NCBI RefSeq assembly: GCF_000321415.2
Contig: NC_019902.2
Location: forward strand, 496,001-560,000
DNA: 64,000 nt
Origin: Thioalkalivibrio nitratireducens DSM 14787
Lineage (GTDB): Bacteria > Pseudomonadota > Gammaproteobacteria > Ectothiorhodospirales > Ectothiorhodospiraceae
Reading direction: 5' to 3'
This document shows, piece after piece, positions 1 through 7,015 of this stretch (the first letter of the stretch is position 1; each line of letters starts with the position of its first letter). The position numbers were made by a program, and so were the translations under genes. The notes under the pieces are model-generated. The model worked only from the letters and a program-made list of their open reading frames with translations. It ran no database searches and was not told the origin of the DNA.

Positions 1-139
1 TGGCGCTGCCGAACTGCCGCAGCGTCCGGCCGGCGGTGGCGATGAACTGCTCCGGATCGATCGCCAGCCGATCCAGCAGCCGGGGCATCTCGCCAGGAAT
101 GTACCCCCGCTTGTCCTCGCGGATCACCCGCCCGGTGGA
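1..139 (-). pseudogene. C-terminal fragment of a RAYT/Y1-type transposase (runs off left edge)
   Basis: Read on the minus strand from 139 downwards, the frame is open to the window edge. It encodes a segment with the look of the C-terminal part of the ~320-residue Y1 (REP-associated, HUH) transposase family: an arginine-rich 'REDKRG.IP' stretch followed by 'LLDRLAIDPEQF'. No start is present. The frame begins exactly where repeat R1 starts at about 137. An N-terminal half of the same family lies at 7016-7568 on the same strand, also ending at an R repeat. The two pieces are probably the halves of one gene, with roughly 70-100 middle codons missing. Family assignment is from motif memory; the fragment is short. 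Confidence 0.55.
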
Positions 140-281
140 GCGCGGGCGCATCGTGCGAGCACGCCTTCCGTGGAACCGGGGCTGAGGAGAGGCTGCCGGG
201 GCGGTGGCTGGCGTTCAGGCACAGGGTTCTGGGGTTCGCGCACCGCTCCCGATGTTCGCATGCGAGACCTGACCCCGTTCC
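137..281. repeat. R element, copy 1 of 6
   Basis: A ~145 bp sequence found six times in the first 10 kb, always in the same orientation. It starts with gtggagcgcgggygc and ends with a palindromic ttcgcatgcgag followed by acctgaccccgttcc. Read on the minus strand, the end is ggggtcaggtctcgcatgcg, the kind of palindromic tail seen next to RAYT-family transposase genes. This copy abuts the transposase fragment on its left and is followed by an extra 'gaccccgttcc' duplication (282-296). I see no coding potential in it. Confidence 0.85.
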
Positions 282-361
282 TTGTGACCCCGTTCCTTGG
301 AGCGGGGTGGGGGAGTTAATCCGAGTGAGCGTTCAAAGTAGCCGTTCGGGATGGCCGACCG

Positions 362-793
362 TTACTTCTCAGCTGGCCGATTCGTCTGGAGCCAGTTCTC
401 CACCCGCAGTCCGGGCACGCGCTGGAATTCTCGCTGGTTGTCGGTGACGACCGTGGCGCCGAGTGCCAAGGCGTGCGCCGCGATCAAGAGGTCATTCGGG
501 CCGATGGGCTGTCCGGTCTGCTCGAGTTGCAGACGGAGCCGCCCGTACTCGCGGTCTGAGGGTAGGTCGAGCGGCTCTACGCGCATGGCACCAAGGACCT
601 TCTCCACCTGCTCCGTCAGCGCTACGGATCCCCGCTTCGCTGCACCGAACCGTAGTTCGGCAGCAGCGATGATGGAGGTGCAGACCGCGTGTTCACCGAC
701 CCTCTCGATCCCGCGTTTGACGATTCCCTGAGGGTGGCGAACCAGATCGGAGAGGATGTTGGTGTCCAGTAGGAAAAGCGGCGTGTCCGTCAC
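362..793 (-). CDS. vapC: Type II toxin VapC, PIN-domain ribonuclease
   Basis: A 143-residue PIN-domain protein. It carries the acidic residues expected of the Mg2+-dependent RNase site: Asp in LLDTNILSDL near the N-terminus, Glu in AAELRFG, Asp in PNDLLIAAHAL and Asp in VVTDNQREF. Length and layout match VapC of the FitB/VapC group, which cleaves RNA when free of antitoxin. Its ATG overlaps the last 4 nt of vapB (ATGA), so the two are translationally coupled, antitoxin first. It is the first of four distinct TA modules interleaved with Rpn genes in this island. Confidence 0.9.
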   Translation of the reverse strand: MTDTPLFLLDTNILSDLVRHPQGIVKRGIERVGEHAVCTSIIAAAELRFGAAKRGSVALTEQVEKVLGAMRVEPLDLPSDREYGRLRLQLEQTGQPIGPNDLLIAAHALALGATVVTDNQREFQRVPGLRVENWLQTNRPAEK

Positions 794-1029
794 AGGCGTA
801 CGTCGTCCAGCGCGCCGAGCCCGGAATCAATATTGGGGAACTCTTCTTCGAGATCGTGCAGTGTGGCCAGTGTGGCAAGGAGTCCCTTGCGCCGGACGGG
901 CTCGATCACGAGGCGGTCGTCTTCCCGATAGATGACGGCTTCGTCTGTGTCCAGTTCGAACTCCCGCGGAATCCGGACCGCTTGGTTACGGCCGTTGCGG
1001 AAGAGTCGGACATGACGGGTGGTTTCCAT
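790..1029 (-). CDS. vapB: Type II antitoxin VapB (AbrB/SpoVT fold)
   Basis: A 79-residue protein with the swapped-hairpin AbrB-type DNA-binding N-terminus (RLFRNGRNQAVRIP) and an acidic C-terminal tail suited to wrapping VapC. The frame is open further upstream, but the METTRHV start at 1029 is preferred. It has a GAAGGTG-like Shine-Dalgarno sequence, matches family length, and leaves the palindrome at 1051-1070 in the promoter region. It neutralises VapC and probably autorepresses the operon through that palindrome. Confidence 0.88.
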   Translation of the reverse strand: METTRHVRLFRNGRNQAVRIPREFELDTDEAVIYREDDRLVIEPVRRKGLLATLATLHDLEEEFPNIDSGLGALDDVRL

Positions 1030-1050
1030 CTCGGCACCTTCGGAACCTGG

Positions 1051-1070
1051 GCATATGCTCCAGCATATGC
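1051..1070. promoter_or_regulatory. Probable VapBC operator (palindrome)
   Basis: gcatatgct-cc-agcatatgc is a perfect inverted repeat with 9 bp arms. It lies 22 bp upstream of the vapB start, where TA autorepressor complexes normally bind. Binding by VapB is inferred from position and symmetry. Confidence 0.6.
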
Positions 1071-1236
1071 CATCACTCCGTCTTGCTGCAAGGGGCTGGG
1101 TCAAATTGACCCCTTCCCTGCACGACGCATTACGAGCGGGTGGCGATCGCACAAGGAGTTCAGTTCGGCCCTTGCAACAAGGGAAGCGTCCATATGGATC
1201 CCCCCGGGGCGGTGCGTCTCCCGGGGTGGCGCTTAC

Positions 1237-1727
1237 AGGCCATGCTGGGCAGGTTCAGCCGGGCCACCAGGTTGGGGCTGTCGAAGTGCTGCCGGGCTGG
1301 AATGCGCGGCAAGGCGTACGCCAGGAAGCGGAAATCGAGAAGGTGCCTGCGTCGCCCCCAACGCAAGTCGCTCGGGGAATTCACCCGCGTGCAGGAACAC
1401 CAACACCGGCACGACGCGCTGCGTATCCAGCAGTTCCGAAAGGTCCAGGCAGTAGTGGGCGAGCCGATGCACCGAAAACCGTGCCGGCTCGGTTTCCTCC
1501 TCGATCACGAACAGGACCGCTTCGCGCCGGCCGTCTGGCCACTGGACGAGGAGCGGAACGTCCAGTTCCCGGAAGCGCTCGCCGAGGCGTTCCTGCAATT
1601 GTTCCTGGCGGACCGGCGTAACCCGCGCGTCCGCGTCGATGGCTTGCGCCTCGCTGGCCGCGAACAGCGCGATGGCCTCGCGCGGATAGTCGAGAATGAG
1701 GTTCTTGAAGTTCTGGTCGTGCGTCAT
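1237..1727 (-). pseudogene. Rpn-family nuclease copy A: frameshifted and lacking the C-terminal half
   Basis: The start (ATG at 1727) and first ~165 codons match the complete copies at 3004-3978 and 5707-6657. A single-base deletion near 1340 ('gagaagg' where the intact copies read 'gagatagg') breaks the frame after the nuclease core. Homology stops at about 1237, so the C-terminal region with the EQGL repeats and the internal start is missing. The same deletion is in copy D (8619-9591). Both the nuclease and the putative internal antitoxin are therefore lost. The 150 bp to its left (1080-1236) is not shared with the other units and holds a GGGTCA-AAT-TGACCC palindrome (1098-1112). Confidence 0.85.
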
Positions 1728-1993
1728 GCACCCGAGCCCTCCGTCCGTGGCGGGAATCGCGAAGGCTAGCACCGGGAACAGCCGATGTCAGGCTGCGGTC
1801 ACCGGCAAGTGGGTGCCCTGACGTTTCTTGCTTGTGGACGTGCCCGACCGGCGGTATGGAGATCACCGTCGGAGACGGGTCTTTGTATGGCTCCTGGGCG
1901 GAGTGGCAATCCATGCCGAAGAGATCCCCGCGTCCCCGCGTCGGGCTGCGCGAGACGACGAGGTACCAGGGCGTGGCGTCGCGGGCGACGGGA

Positions 1994-2140
1994 GTGGAGA
2001 GCGGGTGCGTCGTGCCGGGACGCCTTCCGTGGAATCGGGGCTGCGGAGAGGCTGCCGGGGCGGTGGCTGGCGTTCAGGCGCAGTGTTCTGGGGTTCGCGC
2101 ACCGCGCCCGATGTTCGCATGCGAGACCTGACCCCGTTCC
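1994..2140. repeat. R element, copy 2 of 6
   Basis: Same ~145 bp R sequence, ending in the ttcgcatgcgag palindrome and gacctgaccccgttcc. The ~265 bp between the Rpn-A start and this copy (1728-1993) is non-coding and is repeated upstream of the other Rpn genes, so Rpn gene, leader and R form one duplicated unit. A second 'ctgaccccgttcccc' follows directly (2143-2158). Confidence 0.85.
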
Positions 2141-2191
2141 CCGCTGACCCCGTTCCCCGCGTGGGGTGTCCCGGGGCTGCGTGACGACTTG

Positions 2192-2491
2192 CTAAGCCGC
2201 GCGCGGTTCGACCTCGCGGCGTACGCGGGCGGCAGACTGGATCTGCGCGAGGCGAAGTTCGTATTCGGTTTGCAGGTTCAGCCAGTAGCGCTCAGTGGTA
2301 CCAAAATAGCGTGCGAGTCTCAGGGCGGTGTCCGCCGTTACGCCGCGGCGCTCGCGAACGATGTCATTCATGCGGGTCGCCGGCACGTGCAGCGCGCCCG
2401 CCAAGGCATTCACGCTCATGCCCAGGGGCGCCAGGTACTCCTCGCGGAGGATCTCGCCGGGATGGATAGGGCGCATGCCGTTGGTACTCAT
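2192..2491 (-). CDS. higA: HigA-type antitoxin, XRE-family regulator
   Basis: A 99-residue protein with the HigA opening MRPIHPGEILREEYL and a helix-turn-helix (SVNALAGALHVPATRMNDIV, then TADTALRLARYFG). This is typical of the addiction-module antidote HigA, which binds HigB and represses its own promoter. It is the second gene of a toxin-first operon (higB-higA), the order characteristic of this family, with a 12 bp gap. A start five codons later (MRPIHPGE) is also possible. Confidence 0.92.
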   Translation of the reverse strand: MSTNGMRPIHPGEILREEYLAPLGMSVNALAGALHVPATRMNDIVRERRGVTADTALRLARYFGTTERYWLNLQTEYELRLAQIQSAARVRREVEPRAA

Positions 2492-2503
2492 CGATTTGTC
2501 TCC

Positions 2504-2782
2504 TCAGTGGTAATCCACGATTTCTACATGCTCGGGTCCTTCCGGCGTCCAGCGGAAACAGATTCGCCACTGGTCGTTGATCCGAATGCTGTGCTGGCCC
2601 TCTCGATCGCCTGCGAGCGCCTCCAGCCGGTTGCCTGGGGGTGCCTTGAGATCAGCGAGGGCTTCCGCCGCATGTAGTTGTATAAGCTTGCGTTCCGCCA
2701 CCGCCTTGAGAGAAGGCCATCGGCGGGTCTTTCCTGTCTCGAACAGCGCCTGCGTGTCCTTGCAGCGGAAGCTCCTGATCAT
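2504..2782 (-). CDS. higB: HigB-type toxin, RelE superfamily mRNA interferase
   Basis: A 92-residue basic protein. It has the RelE/HigB fold hallmarks: the N-terminal IRSFRCKDTQALFE segment, a central R-L-EAL-GDREGQHSIRIN turn, and the C-terminal WRICFRW strand followed by VEIVDYH. HigB toxins cleave mRNA on the ribosome. It precedes higA, and the ATG at 2782 lies 14 bp from a perfect palindrome at 2797-2814. Confidence 0.92.
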   Translation of the reverse strand: MIRSFRCKDTQALFETGKTRRWPSLKAVAERKLIQLHAAEALADLKAPPGNRLEALAGDREGQHSIRINDQWRICFRWTPEGPEHVEIVDYH

Positions 2783-2796
2783 GCTGAGAGGCTATA

Positions 2797-2814
2797 CCGT
2801 TTAACGTTAAACGG
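2797..2814. promoter_or_regulatory. Probable HigBA operator (18 bp perfect palindrome)
   Basis: ccgtttaacgttaaacgg is perfectly self-complementary and lies just upstream of higB. It is far more AT-rich than its surroundings. The position is that expected for HigA autorepression, which is inferred. Confidence 0.7.
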
Positions 2815-3003
2815 CAAGCTCGGTCGCTGGCGGTACCACCGGGGGCCTTTCGCGTGGGCCTGGCATGCGCAGGCAGTTCTGCGCGAGCGGATAGCTGCAG
2901 AAAGTGGGTGTCCCGGAGTTGCCGCAGCTGGTCGTTTCCTTGGCGTGGATGTGTTGCGCGCGGGGGCAGTGCCCGAGCGCGCGGATCGGGTCGGTCGCTC
3001 TTG

Positions 3004-3312
3004 TTATTGCAACACTTCGTCCAGTGTCTTTGCGCTCAGTATCCGGTCGGACCATAGCAGCAACGTATCGGCGTCGGCGGATTCCACCCGCGTGAGTACT
3101 GCCTCGGGCAGCGGGCCGAACTTCAGCGTCAGTTGCCGCGTCAGTACGCGTGCCTCGCCCAGGCCAATGCCTTCCTGCCGGCCCTTCTCCAGTCCCTGTT
3201 CGAGGCCTTGTTCGAGGCCTTGTTCGATGCCTTGTTCGATGCCTTGTTCCAGGCCTTGTTCCAGGCCTTGTTCCAGGCCTTGCTGGATGAACCGTTCTGC
3301 GAAGCGCGTCAT
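3004..3312 (-). CDS. Candidate internal short product of Rpn copy B (RpnS-like antitoxin)
   Basis: An in-frame ATG at 3312 is preceded, with 7 nt spacing, by GGAGGAGGT (3328-3320), one of the best Shine-Dalgarno sequences in the window. Translation from here gives a 102-residue protein made of the EQGL repeats and the C-terminal domain. E. coli Rpn genes are reported to make such a separately translated C-terminal product that blocks the full-length toxin. The GAG GAG GTG codons also encode Glu-Glu-Val of the long form, so coding need alone could explain part of the match. Confidence 0.5.
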   Translation of the reverse strand: MTRFAERFIQQGLEQGLEQGLEQGIEQGIEQGLEQGLEQGLEKGRQEGIGLGEARVLTRQLTLKFGPLPEAVLTRVESADADTLLLWSDRILSAKTLDEVLQ

Positions 3313-3978
3313 CTCTGCCACCTCCTCCGGGTACCGCTGGCGGTAGACGATACGCTCATTCTCGTCCAGTGCCGCGTAGATGTCGATGAAATCCAGGTAT
3401 TTGAGCCGCCGCTCGGGGTCCGGTTCCAGGTCGGTCAGCCCCCGTACTGCGTGGGCATAGACGTCTACCTTGTCCTCGGGACCGTAGGCCATGTTGGGCA
3501 GGTTCAGCCGGGCCACCAAGTTGGGGCTGTCGAAGTGCTGCCGGGCTGGAATGCGCGGCAAGGCGTACGCCAGGAAGCGAAAGTCGAGATAGGTGCCTGC
3601 GTCGCCGCCCAGCGCAAGCTGTTCTGGGAATGCGCCGGCGTGCAGGAACACCACCACCGGCACGACTCGCCGCGTATCCAGCAACTCCGAGAGGTCCAGG
3701 CAGTAGTGGGCGAGCCGATGCACGGAAAACCGTGCCGGCTCGGTTTCCTCCTCGATCACGAACAGGATCGCTTCGCGCCGGCCGTCCGGCCACTCGACGA
3801 GGAGCGGAACGTCGAGTTCCCGGAAGCGCTCTCCGAGGCGTTCCTGCAACTGCTCCTGGCGGACCGGCGTAACCCGCGCGTCCGCGTCGATGGCTCGCGC
3901 CTCGCTGGCGGCGAACAGCGCGATGGCCTGGCGCGGATAGTCGAGAATGAGGTTCTTGAAGTTCTGGTCGTGCGTCAT
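3004..3978 (-). CDS. Rpn-family recombination-promoting nuclease/putative transposase, complete copy B
   Basis: A 324-residue protein with a PD-(D/E)XK-type N-terminal nuclease core: Asp56 in LDVPLL, a strand pair around VEWPDG, then FVIEEETEP with acidic residues 76-80. A helical region and eight QGLE/QGIE tetrapeptides (about residues 234-265) follow. Family members promote DNA cleavage and RecA-independent recombination, and E. coli Rpn proteins are reported to be toxic anti-phage proteins controlled by their own C-terminal part. An internal ATG (Met223) with an exact GGAGGAGGT Shine-Dalgarno lies just before the repeats. The gene sits between the HigBA module and R3. It is nearly identical to copy C, which has two fewer tetrapeptides. 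Confidence 0.85.
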   Translation of the reverse strand: MTHDQNFKNLILDYPRQAIALFAASEARAIDADARVTPVRQEQLQERLGERFRELDVPLLVEWPDGRREAILFVIEEETEPARFSVHRLAHYCLDLSELLDTRRVVPVVVFLHAGAFPEQLALGGDAGTYLDFRFLAYALPRIPARQHFDSPNLVARLNLPNMAYGPEDKVDVYAHAVRGLTDLEPDPERRLKYLDFIDIYAALDENERIVYRQRYPEEVAEMTRFAERFIQQGLEQGLEQGLEQGIEQGIEQGLEQGLEQGLEKGRQEGIGLGEARVLTRQLTLKFGPLPEAVLTRVESADADTLLLWSDRILSAKTLDEVLQ

Positions 3979-4234
3979 GCACCTGAGCCCTCCGTCCGTG
4001 GCGGAACACCAAGGCTAGCACCGGGGGCAGGCGATGTCAGGCTACGGTCATCCGCAAGTGGGTGCCCCGACGTTTCTTGCCTGTGGACGTACCCGATCGG
4101 CGGTGTGGAGATCACCGTCGAAGACGGGTCTTTGTATGGCTCCCGGGCGAAGCGGCAATCCATGCCGAAGAGATCCCCGCGTCGGGCTGCGCGAGACGAC
4201 GGGGTACCGGGGCGTGGCGTCGCGGGCGACGGCA

Positions 4235-4381
4235 GTGGAGCGCGGGCGCGTCGTGCGAGGGCGCCTTCCGTGGAACCGGGGCTGCGGAGAGGCTGCCGGG
4301 GCGGTGGCCGGCGTTCAGACACAGTGTTCGGGAGTTCGCGCACCGCTCCCGATGTTCGCATGCGAGACCTGACCCCGTTCC
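4235..4381. repeat. R element, copy 3 of 6
   Basis: Same R sequence, closing the Rpn-B unit. The preceding 3979-4234 is the non-coding Rpn leader shared with copies A, C and D. Its right end runs into a short tandem array of its own terminal motif (4371-4440). After that, 4441-4560 shows nothing recognisable before the next TA module. Confidence 0.85.
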
Positions 4382-4440
4382 CGTGACCCCGTTCCCGGCT
4401 TGACCCCGTTCCCGGCTTGACCCCGTTCCCGGCTGACCCC
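4371..4440. repeat. Tandem array of the R-element terminal motif
   Basis: The motif tgaccccgttcccggct is repeated about four times head to tail, directly after R3. Partial duplications of the same motif follow R1, R2 and R5. The terminal motif of R therefore tends to multiply locally, by slippage or by repeated end-joining events. Confidence 0.85.
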
Positions 4441-4560
4441 ACCTTCCTACGCTCGATCGCTTCGCGGATCAGACGCTGACATGGGATCCCTGGTGTCTGT
4501 GCCTTAGCCTTCACGGCTCGGCGTAGTGGTTCGGATGCGTCCTGGGGCCCGGGGGCGGCG

Positions 4561-4803
4561 CTATTTCGGCGGTTCGTCGCCCTCGATGGGTGGCTCGTCC
4601 GGGCTGGAGGACAACCAGTCATCGAAGGCTGCGAGATCGCCCCGCGACTGTCGCTCGAGGAAATAGGCCTCGGTCTTCAGCGCGGAAACCTTCTCGGCAA
4701 TGGCAGTGACGAAAAACTGGTTCATCGAAACTTGTTCTTCCTCCGCGAGCTTACGTGCGTACTGGTACAGGGACTCGGGAACCCGGAGTGCGTATTGAGC
4801 CAT
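4561..4803 (-). CDS. RHH/HicB-like antitoxin partner of the PIN toxin
   Basis: An 80-residue protein with a short strand (QYALRVPESLY) followed by two helices, as in ribbon-helix-helix antitoxins (HicB/toxin-antitoxin 'MNQFFVTAIAEKVSAL' type), and an acidic proline-rich tail. Its ATG overlaps the TAA stop of the upstream PIN gene by 1 nt (TAATG), so the toxin is translated first. The role as cognate antitoxin and autorepressor is inferred from this arrangement. Confidence 0.75.
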   Translation of the reverse strand: MAQYALRVPESLYQYARKLAEEEQVSMNQFFVTAIAEKVSALKTEAYFLERQSRGDLAAFDDWLSSSPDEPPIEGDEPPK

Positions 4804-5249
4804 TAGAGGACCTCCTCCTGTAACCTGCGAAGGAATTCGCCGGGTGTCAGAACCGTTAGCCCGAAGCGGCCGGCAGCCACGAAATCGGCGCCGTTTAACG
4901 TAACCAAGGCATCGGCGCGCCCGTTCAGCGCCGTTTCCAACACCATCTCGTCCGCCGCATCGCGCAATTGCGGGCGCCAGAGATAGTGAAGATGCACGGG
5001 TTCAACAAGCCGGCTCAACGCATCCAGGAATACACCGGTCTGTTCCACCGACCGGCCGCTCTTGGCGAGTTGGGTTGGCCGCAACAACACCGCCTCGTAC
5101 TCCAACATCAGTGGGACCGACACCAGCGCGCTGAACTTCCGCCTCCGCAATGCCTGAAGCAGGGCGAACGACGCGCCTTGCCGACTGCGCGAAGCGCCGA
5201 CAAACACATTCGTATCCAGTACGACCCGCCATCGCGTCATATTGCCCAT
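4803..5249 (-). CDS. PIN-family putative toxin (COG1569 type)
   Basis: A PIN-domain protein of about 148 residues. The N-terminal VVLDTNVFVGA gives the first catalytic Asp, LEYEAVLLRP supplies the Glu, and the C-terminal ALVTLNGADF motif is characteristic of the 'putative toxin-antitoxin system toxin component, PIN family'. Starts at 5249 or 5240 (MTRWRVV) are both possible; neither has a clear Shine-Dalgarno, and both lie inside an inverted repeat. It is encoded before its antitoxin, the reverse of the two VapBC-like modules in this island. Confidence 0.8.
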   Translation of the reverse strand: MGNMTRWRVVLDTNVFVGASRSRQGASFALLQALRRRKFSALVSVPLMLEYEAVLLRPTQLAKSGRSVEQTGVFLDALSRLVEPVHLHYLWRPQLRDAADEMVLETALNGRADALVTLNGADFVAAGRFGLTVLTPGEFLRRLQEEVL

Positions 5250-5257
5250 AATATGAT
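5238..5257. promoter_or_regulatory. Inverted repeat over the PIN toxin start, probable operator
   Basis: TCATATT and AATATGA (7 bp arms, 6 nt spacer) flank and include the two candidate start codons of the PIN gene. A repressor bound here would cover the translation start as well as the promoter. Function is inferred. Confidence 0.5.
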
Positions 5258-5417
5258 TTCAGACTGGGTTGGGCAAGCCAGCTCGGTGACTTGCCATCCC
5301 GGAGTTTGGCCCGAGATCTGCGTTCGTCTGGGTCGGTTGACGGAAATGTCGGACGTGCGGCTGTCCCGGAGAGCGTACGCCGAAATGTCCGTGAAGTGGG
5401 TGTTCCGAGAATTCGGA

Positions 5418-5559
5418 GTGGAGCGCGGGTGCATCGAGCGAGGACGCCTTCCGCGGAACCGGGGCTGTGGAGAGGCTGCCGGGGCGGTGGCTGGCGTTCA
5501 GGCACAGTGTTCGGGAGTTCGCGCACCGCTCCAGATGTTCGCATGCGAGACCTGACCCC
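5418..5559. repeat. R element, copy 4 of 6
   Basis: Same R sequence, but it ends at gacctgacccc without the usual gttcc and joins directly to the left end of the next Rpn unit (tgcgcaggcagttctgcgcg at 5569; the same sequence opens the copy B unit at 2867). The stretch 5258-5417 between the PIN module and R4 is non-coding and contains several short repeats of gtgggtgtyccg type. Confidence 0.85.
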
Positions 5560-5706
5560 AATCTCTTGTGCGCAGGCAGTTCTGCGCGAGCGGATAGCTG
5601 CAGAAAGTGGGTGTCCCGGAGTTGCCGCAGCTGGTCGTTTCCTTGGCGTGGATGTGTTGCGCGCGGGGGCAGTGCCCGAGCGCGCGGATCGGGTCGGTCG
5701 CTCTTG

Positions 5707-5991
5707 TTATTGCAACACTTCGTCCAGTGTCTTTGCGCTCAGTATCCGGTCGGACCATAGCAGCAACGTATCGGCGTCGGCGGATTCCACCCGCGTGAGT
5801 ACTGCCTCGGGCAGCGGGCCGAACTTCAGCGTCAGTTGCCGCGTCAGTACGCGTGCCTCGCCCAGGCCAATGCCTTCCTGCCGGCCCTTCTCCAGTCCCT
5901 GTTCGAGGCCTTGTTCGAGGCCTTGTTCGATGCCTTGTTCCAGGCCTTGTTCCAGGCCTTGCTGGATGAACCGTTCTGCGAAGCGCGTCAT
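5707..5991 (-). CDS. Candidate internal short product of Rpn copy C (RpnS-like antitoxin)
   Basis: Same arrangement as in copy B: ATG at 5991 with GGAGGAGGT (6007-5999) 7 nt upstream, giving a 94-residue product with six tetrapeptides. If the repeat number sets dimer pairing, the B and C antitoxins may differ in partner choice. That last point is speculation. Confidence 0.5.
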   Translation of the reverse strand: MTRFAERFIQQGLEQGLEQGIEQGLEQGLEQGLEKGRQEGIGLGEARVLTRQLTLKFGPLPEAVLTRVESADADTLLLWSDRILSAKTLDEVLQ

Positions 5992-6657
5992 CTCTGCCAC
6001 CTCCTCCGGGTACCGCTGGCGGTAGACGATACGCTCATTCTCGTCCAGTGCCGCGTAGATGTCGATGAAATCCAGGTATTTGAGCCGCCGCTCGGGGTCC
6101 GGTTCCAGGTCGGTCAGCCCCCGTACTGCGTGGGCATAGACGTCTACCTTGTCCTCGGGACCGTAGGCCATGTTGGGCAGGTTCAGCCGGGCCACCAAGT
6201 TGGGGCTGTCGAAGTGCTGCCGGGCTGGAATGCGCGGCAAGGCGTACGCCAGGAAGCGAAAGTCGAGATAGGTGCCTGCGTCGCCGCCCAGCGCAAGCTG
6301 TTCTGGGGATGCGCCGGCGTGCAGGAACACCACCACCGGCACGACTCGCCGCGTATCCAGCAACTCCGAGAGGTCCAGGCAGTAGTGGGCGAGCCGATGC
6401 ACGGAAAACCGTGCCGGCTCGGTTTCCTCCTCGATCACGAACAGGATCGCTTCGCGCCGGCCGTCCGGCCACTCGACGAGGAGCGGAACGTCGAGTTCCC
6501 GGAAGCGCTCTCCGAGGCGTTCCTGCAACTGCTCCTGGCGGACCGGCGTAACCCGCGCGTCCGCGTCGATGGCTCGCGCCTCGCTGGCGGCGAACAGCGC
6601 GATGGCCTGGCGCGGATAGTCGAGAATGAGGTTCTTGAAGTTCTGGTCGTGCGTCAT
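5707..6657 (-). CDS. Rpn-family recombination-promoting nuclease/putative transposase, complete copy C
   Basis: A 316-residue protein, identical to copy B apart from one Phe-to-Ser change (near residue 117) and a loss of two EQGx tetrapeptides (six instead of eight, a 24 bp difference). The same PD-(D/E)XK core and C-terminal domain are present. The unit also shares more than 130 bp on its left side and the ~200-250 bp leader on its right. Near-identity of B and C implies recent duplication or gene conversion. Repeat contraction is in frame, as reported for variable Rpn repeats. Confidence 0.85.
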   Translation of the reverse strand: MTHDQNFKNLILDYPRQAIALFAASEARAIDADARVTPVRQEQLQERLGERFRELDVPLLVEWPDGRREAILFVIEEETEPARFSVHRLAHYCLDLSELLDTRRVVPVVVFLHAGASPEQLALGGDAGTYLDFRFLAYALPRIPARQHFDSPNLVARLNLPNMAYGPEDKVDVYAHAVRGLTDLEPDPERRLKYLDFIDIYAALDENERIVYRQRYPEEVAEMTRFAERFIQQGLEQGLEQGIEQGLEQGLEQGLEKGRQEGIGLGEARVLTRQLTLKFGPLPEAVLTRVESADADTLLLWSDRILSAKTLDEVLQ

Positions 6658-6858
6658 GCACCTGAGCCCTCCGTCCGTGGCGGAACACCAAGGCTAGCAC
6701 CGGGGGCAGGCGATGTCAGGCTACGGTCATCCGCAAGTGGGTGCCCCGACGTTTCTTGCCTGTGGACGTACCCGATCGGCGGTGTGGAGCCCCCCGTTGG
6801 AGACGGGTCCTGGTGTGGCTCCCGGACGAAGCGGCAATCCATGCCGCGGGAGACGCGG

Positions 6859-7005
6859 GTGGGGCGCGGGTGCATCGTGCGAGGACGCCTTCCGTGGAAC
6901 CCGGGCTGCGGAGAGGCTGCCGGGGCAGTGGCTGGCGTTCAGGCACAGGGTTCTGGGGTTCGCGCACCGCTCCCGATGTTCGCATGCGAGACCTGACCCC
7001 GTTCC
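6859..7005. repeat. R element, copy 5 of 6
   Basis: Same R sequence. The Rpn leader in this unit (6658-6858) is about 55 bp shorter than in units A and B, the same short form as in unit D. The right end reads gacctgaccccgttcctgcgttcctgcg, a small terminal duplication, and then enters the N-terminal half of the RAYT transposase gene at about 7016. Confidence 0.85.
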
Positions 7006-7015
7006 TGCGTTCCTG

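Noticed and set aside
3133-4386. Long plus-strand open frame (417 codons) opposite Rpn copy B, repeated opposite copies C and D
   Set aside because: It is exactly antisense to the Rpn gene, whose EQGL repeats produce a fake Leu/Phe/Glu/Ala repeat on the other strand. The high GC content and repeat keep it open; no family motif or Shine-Dalgarno supports it.
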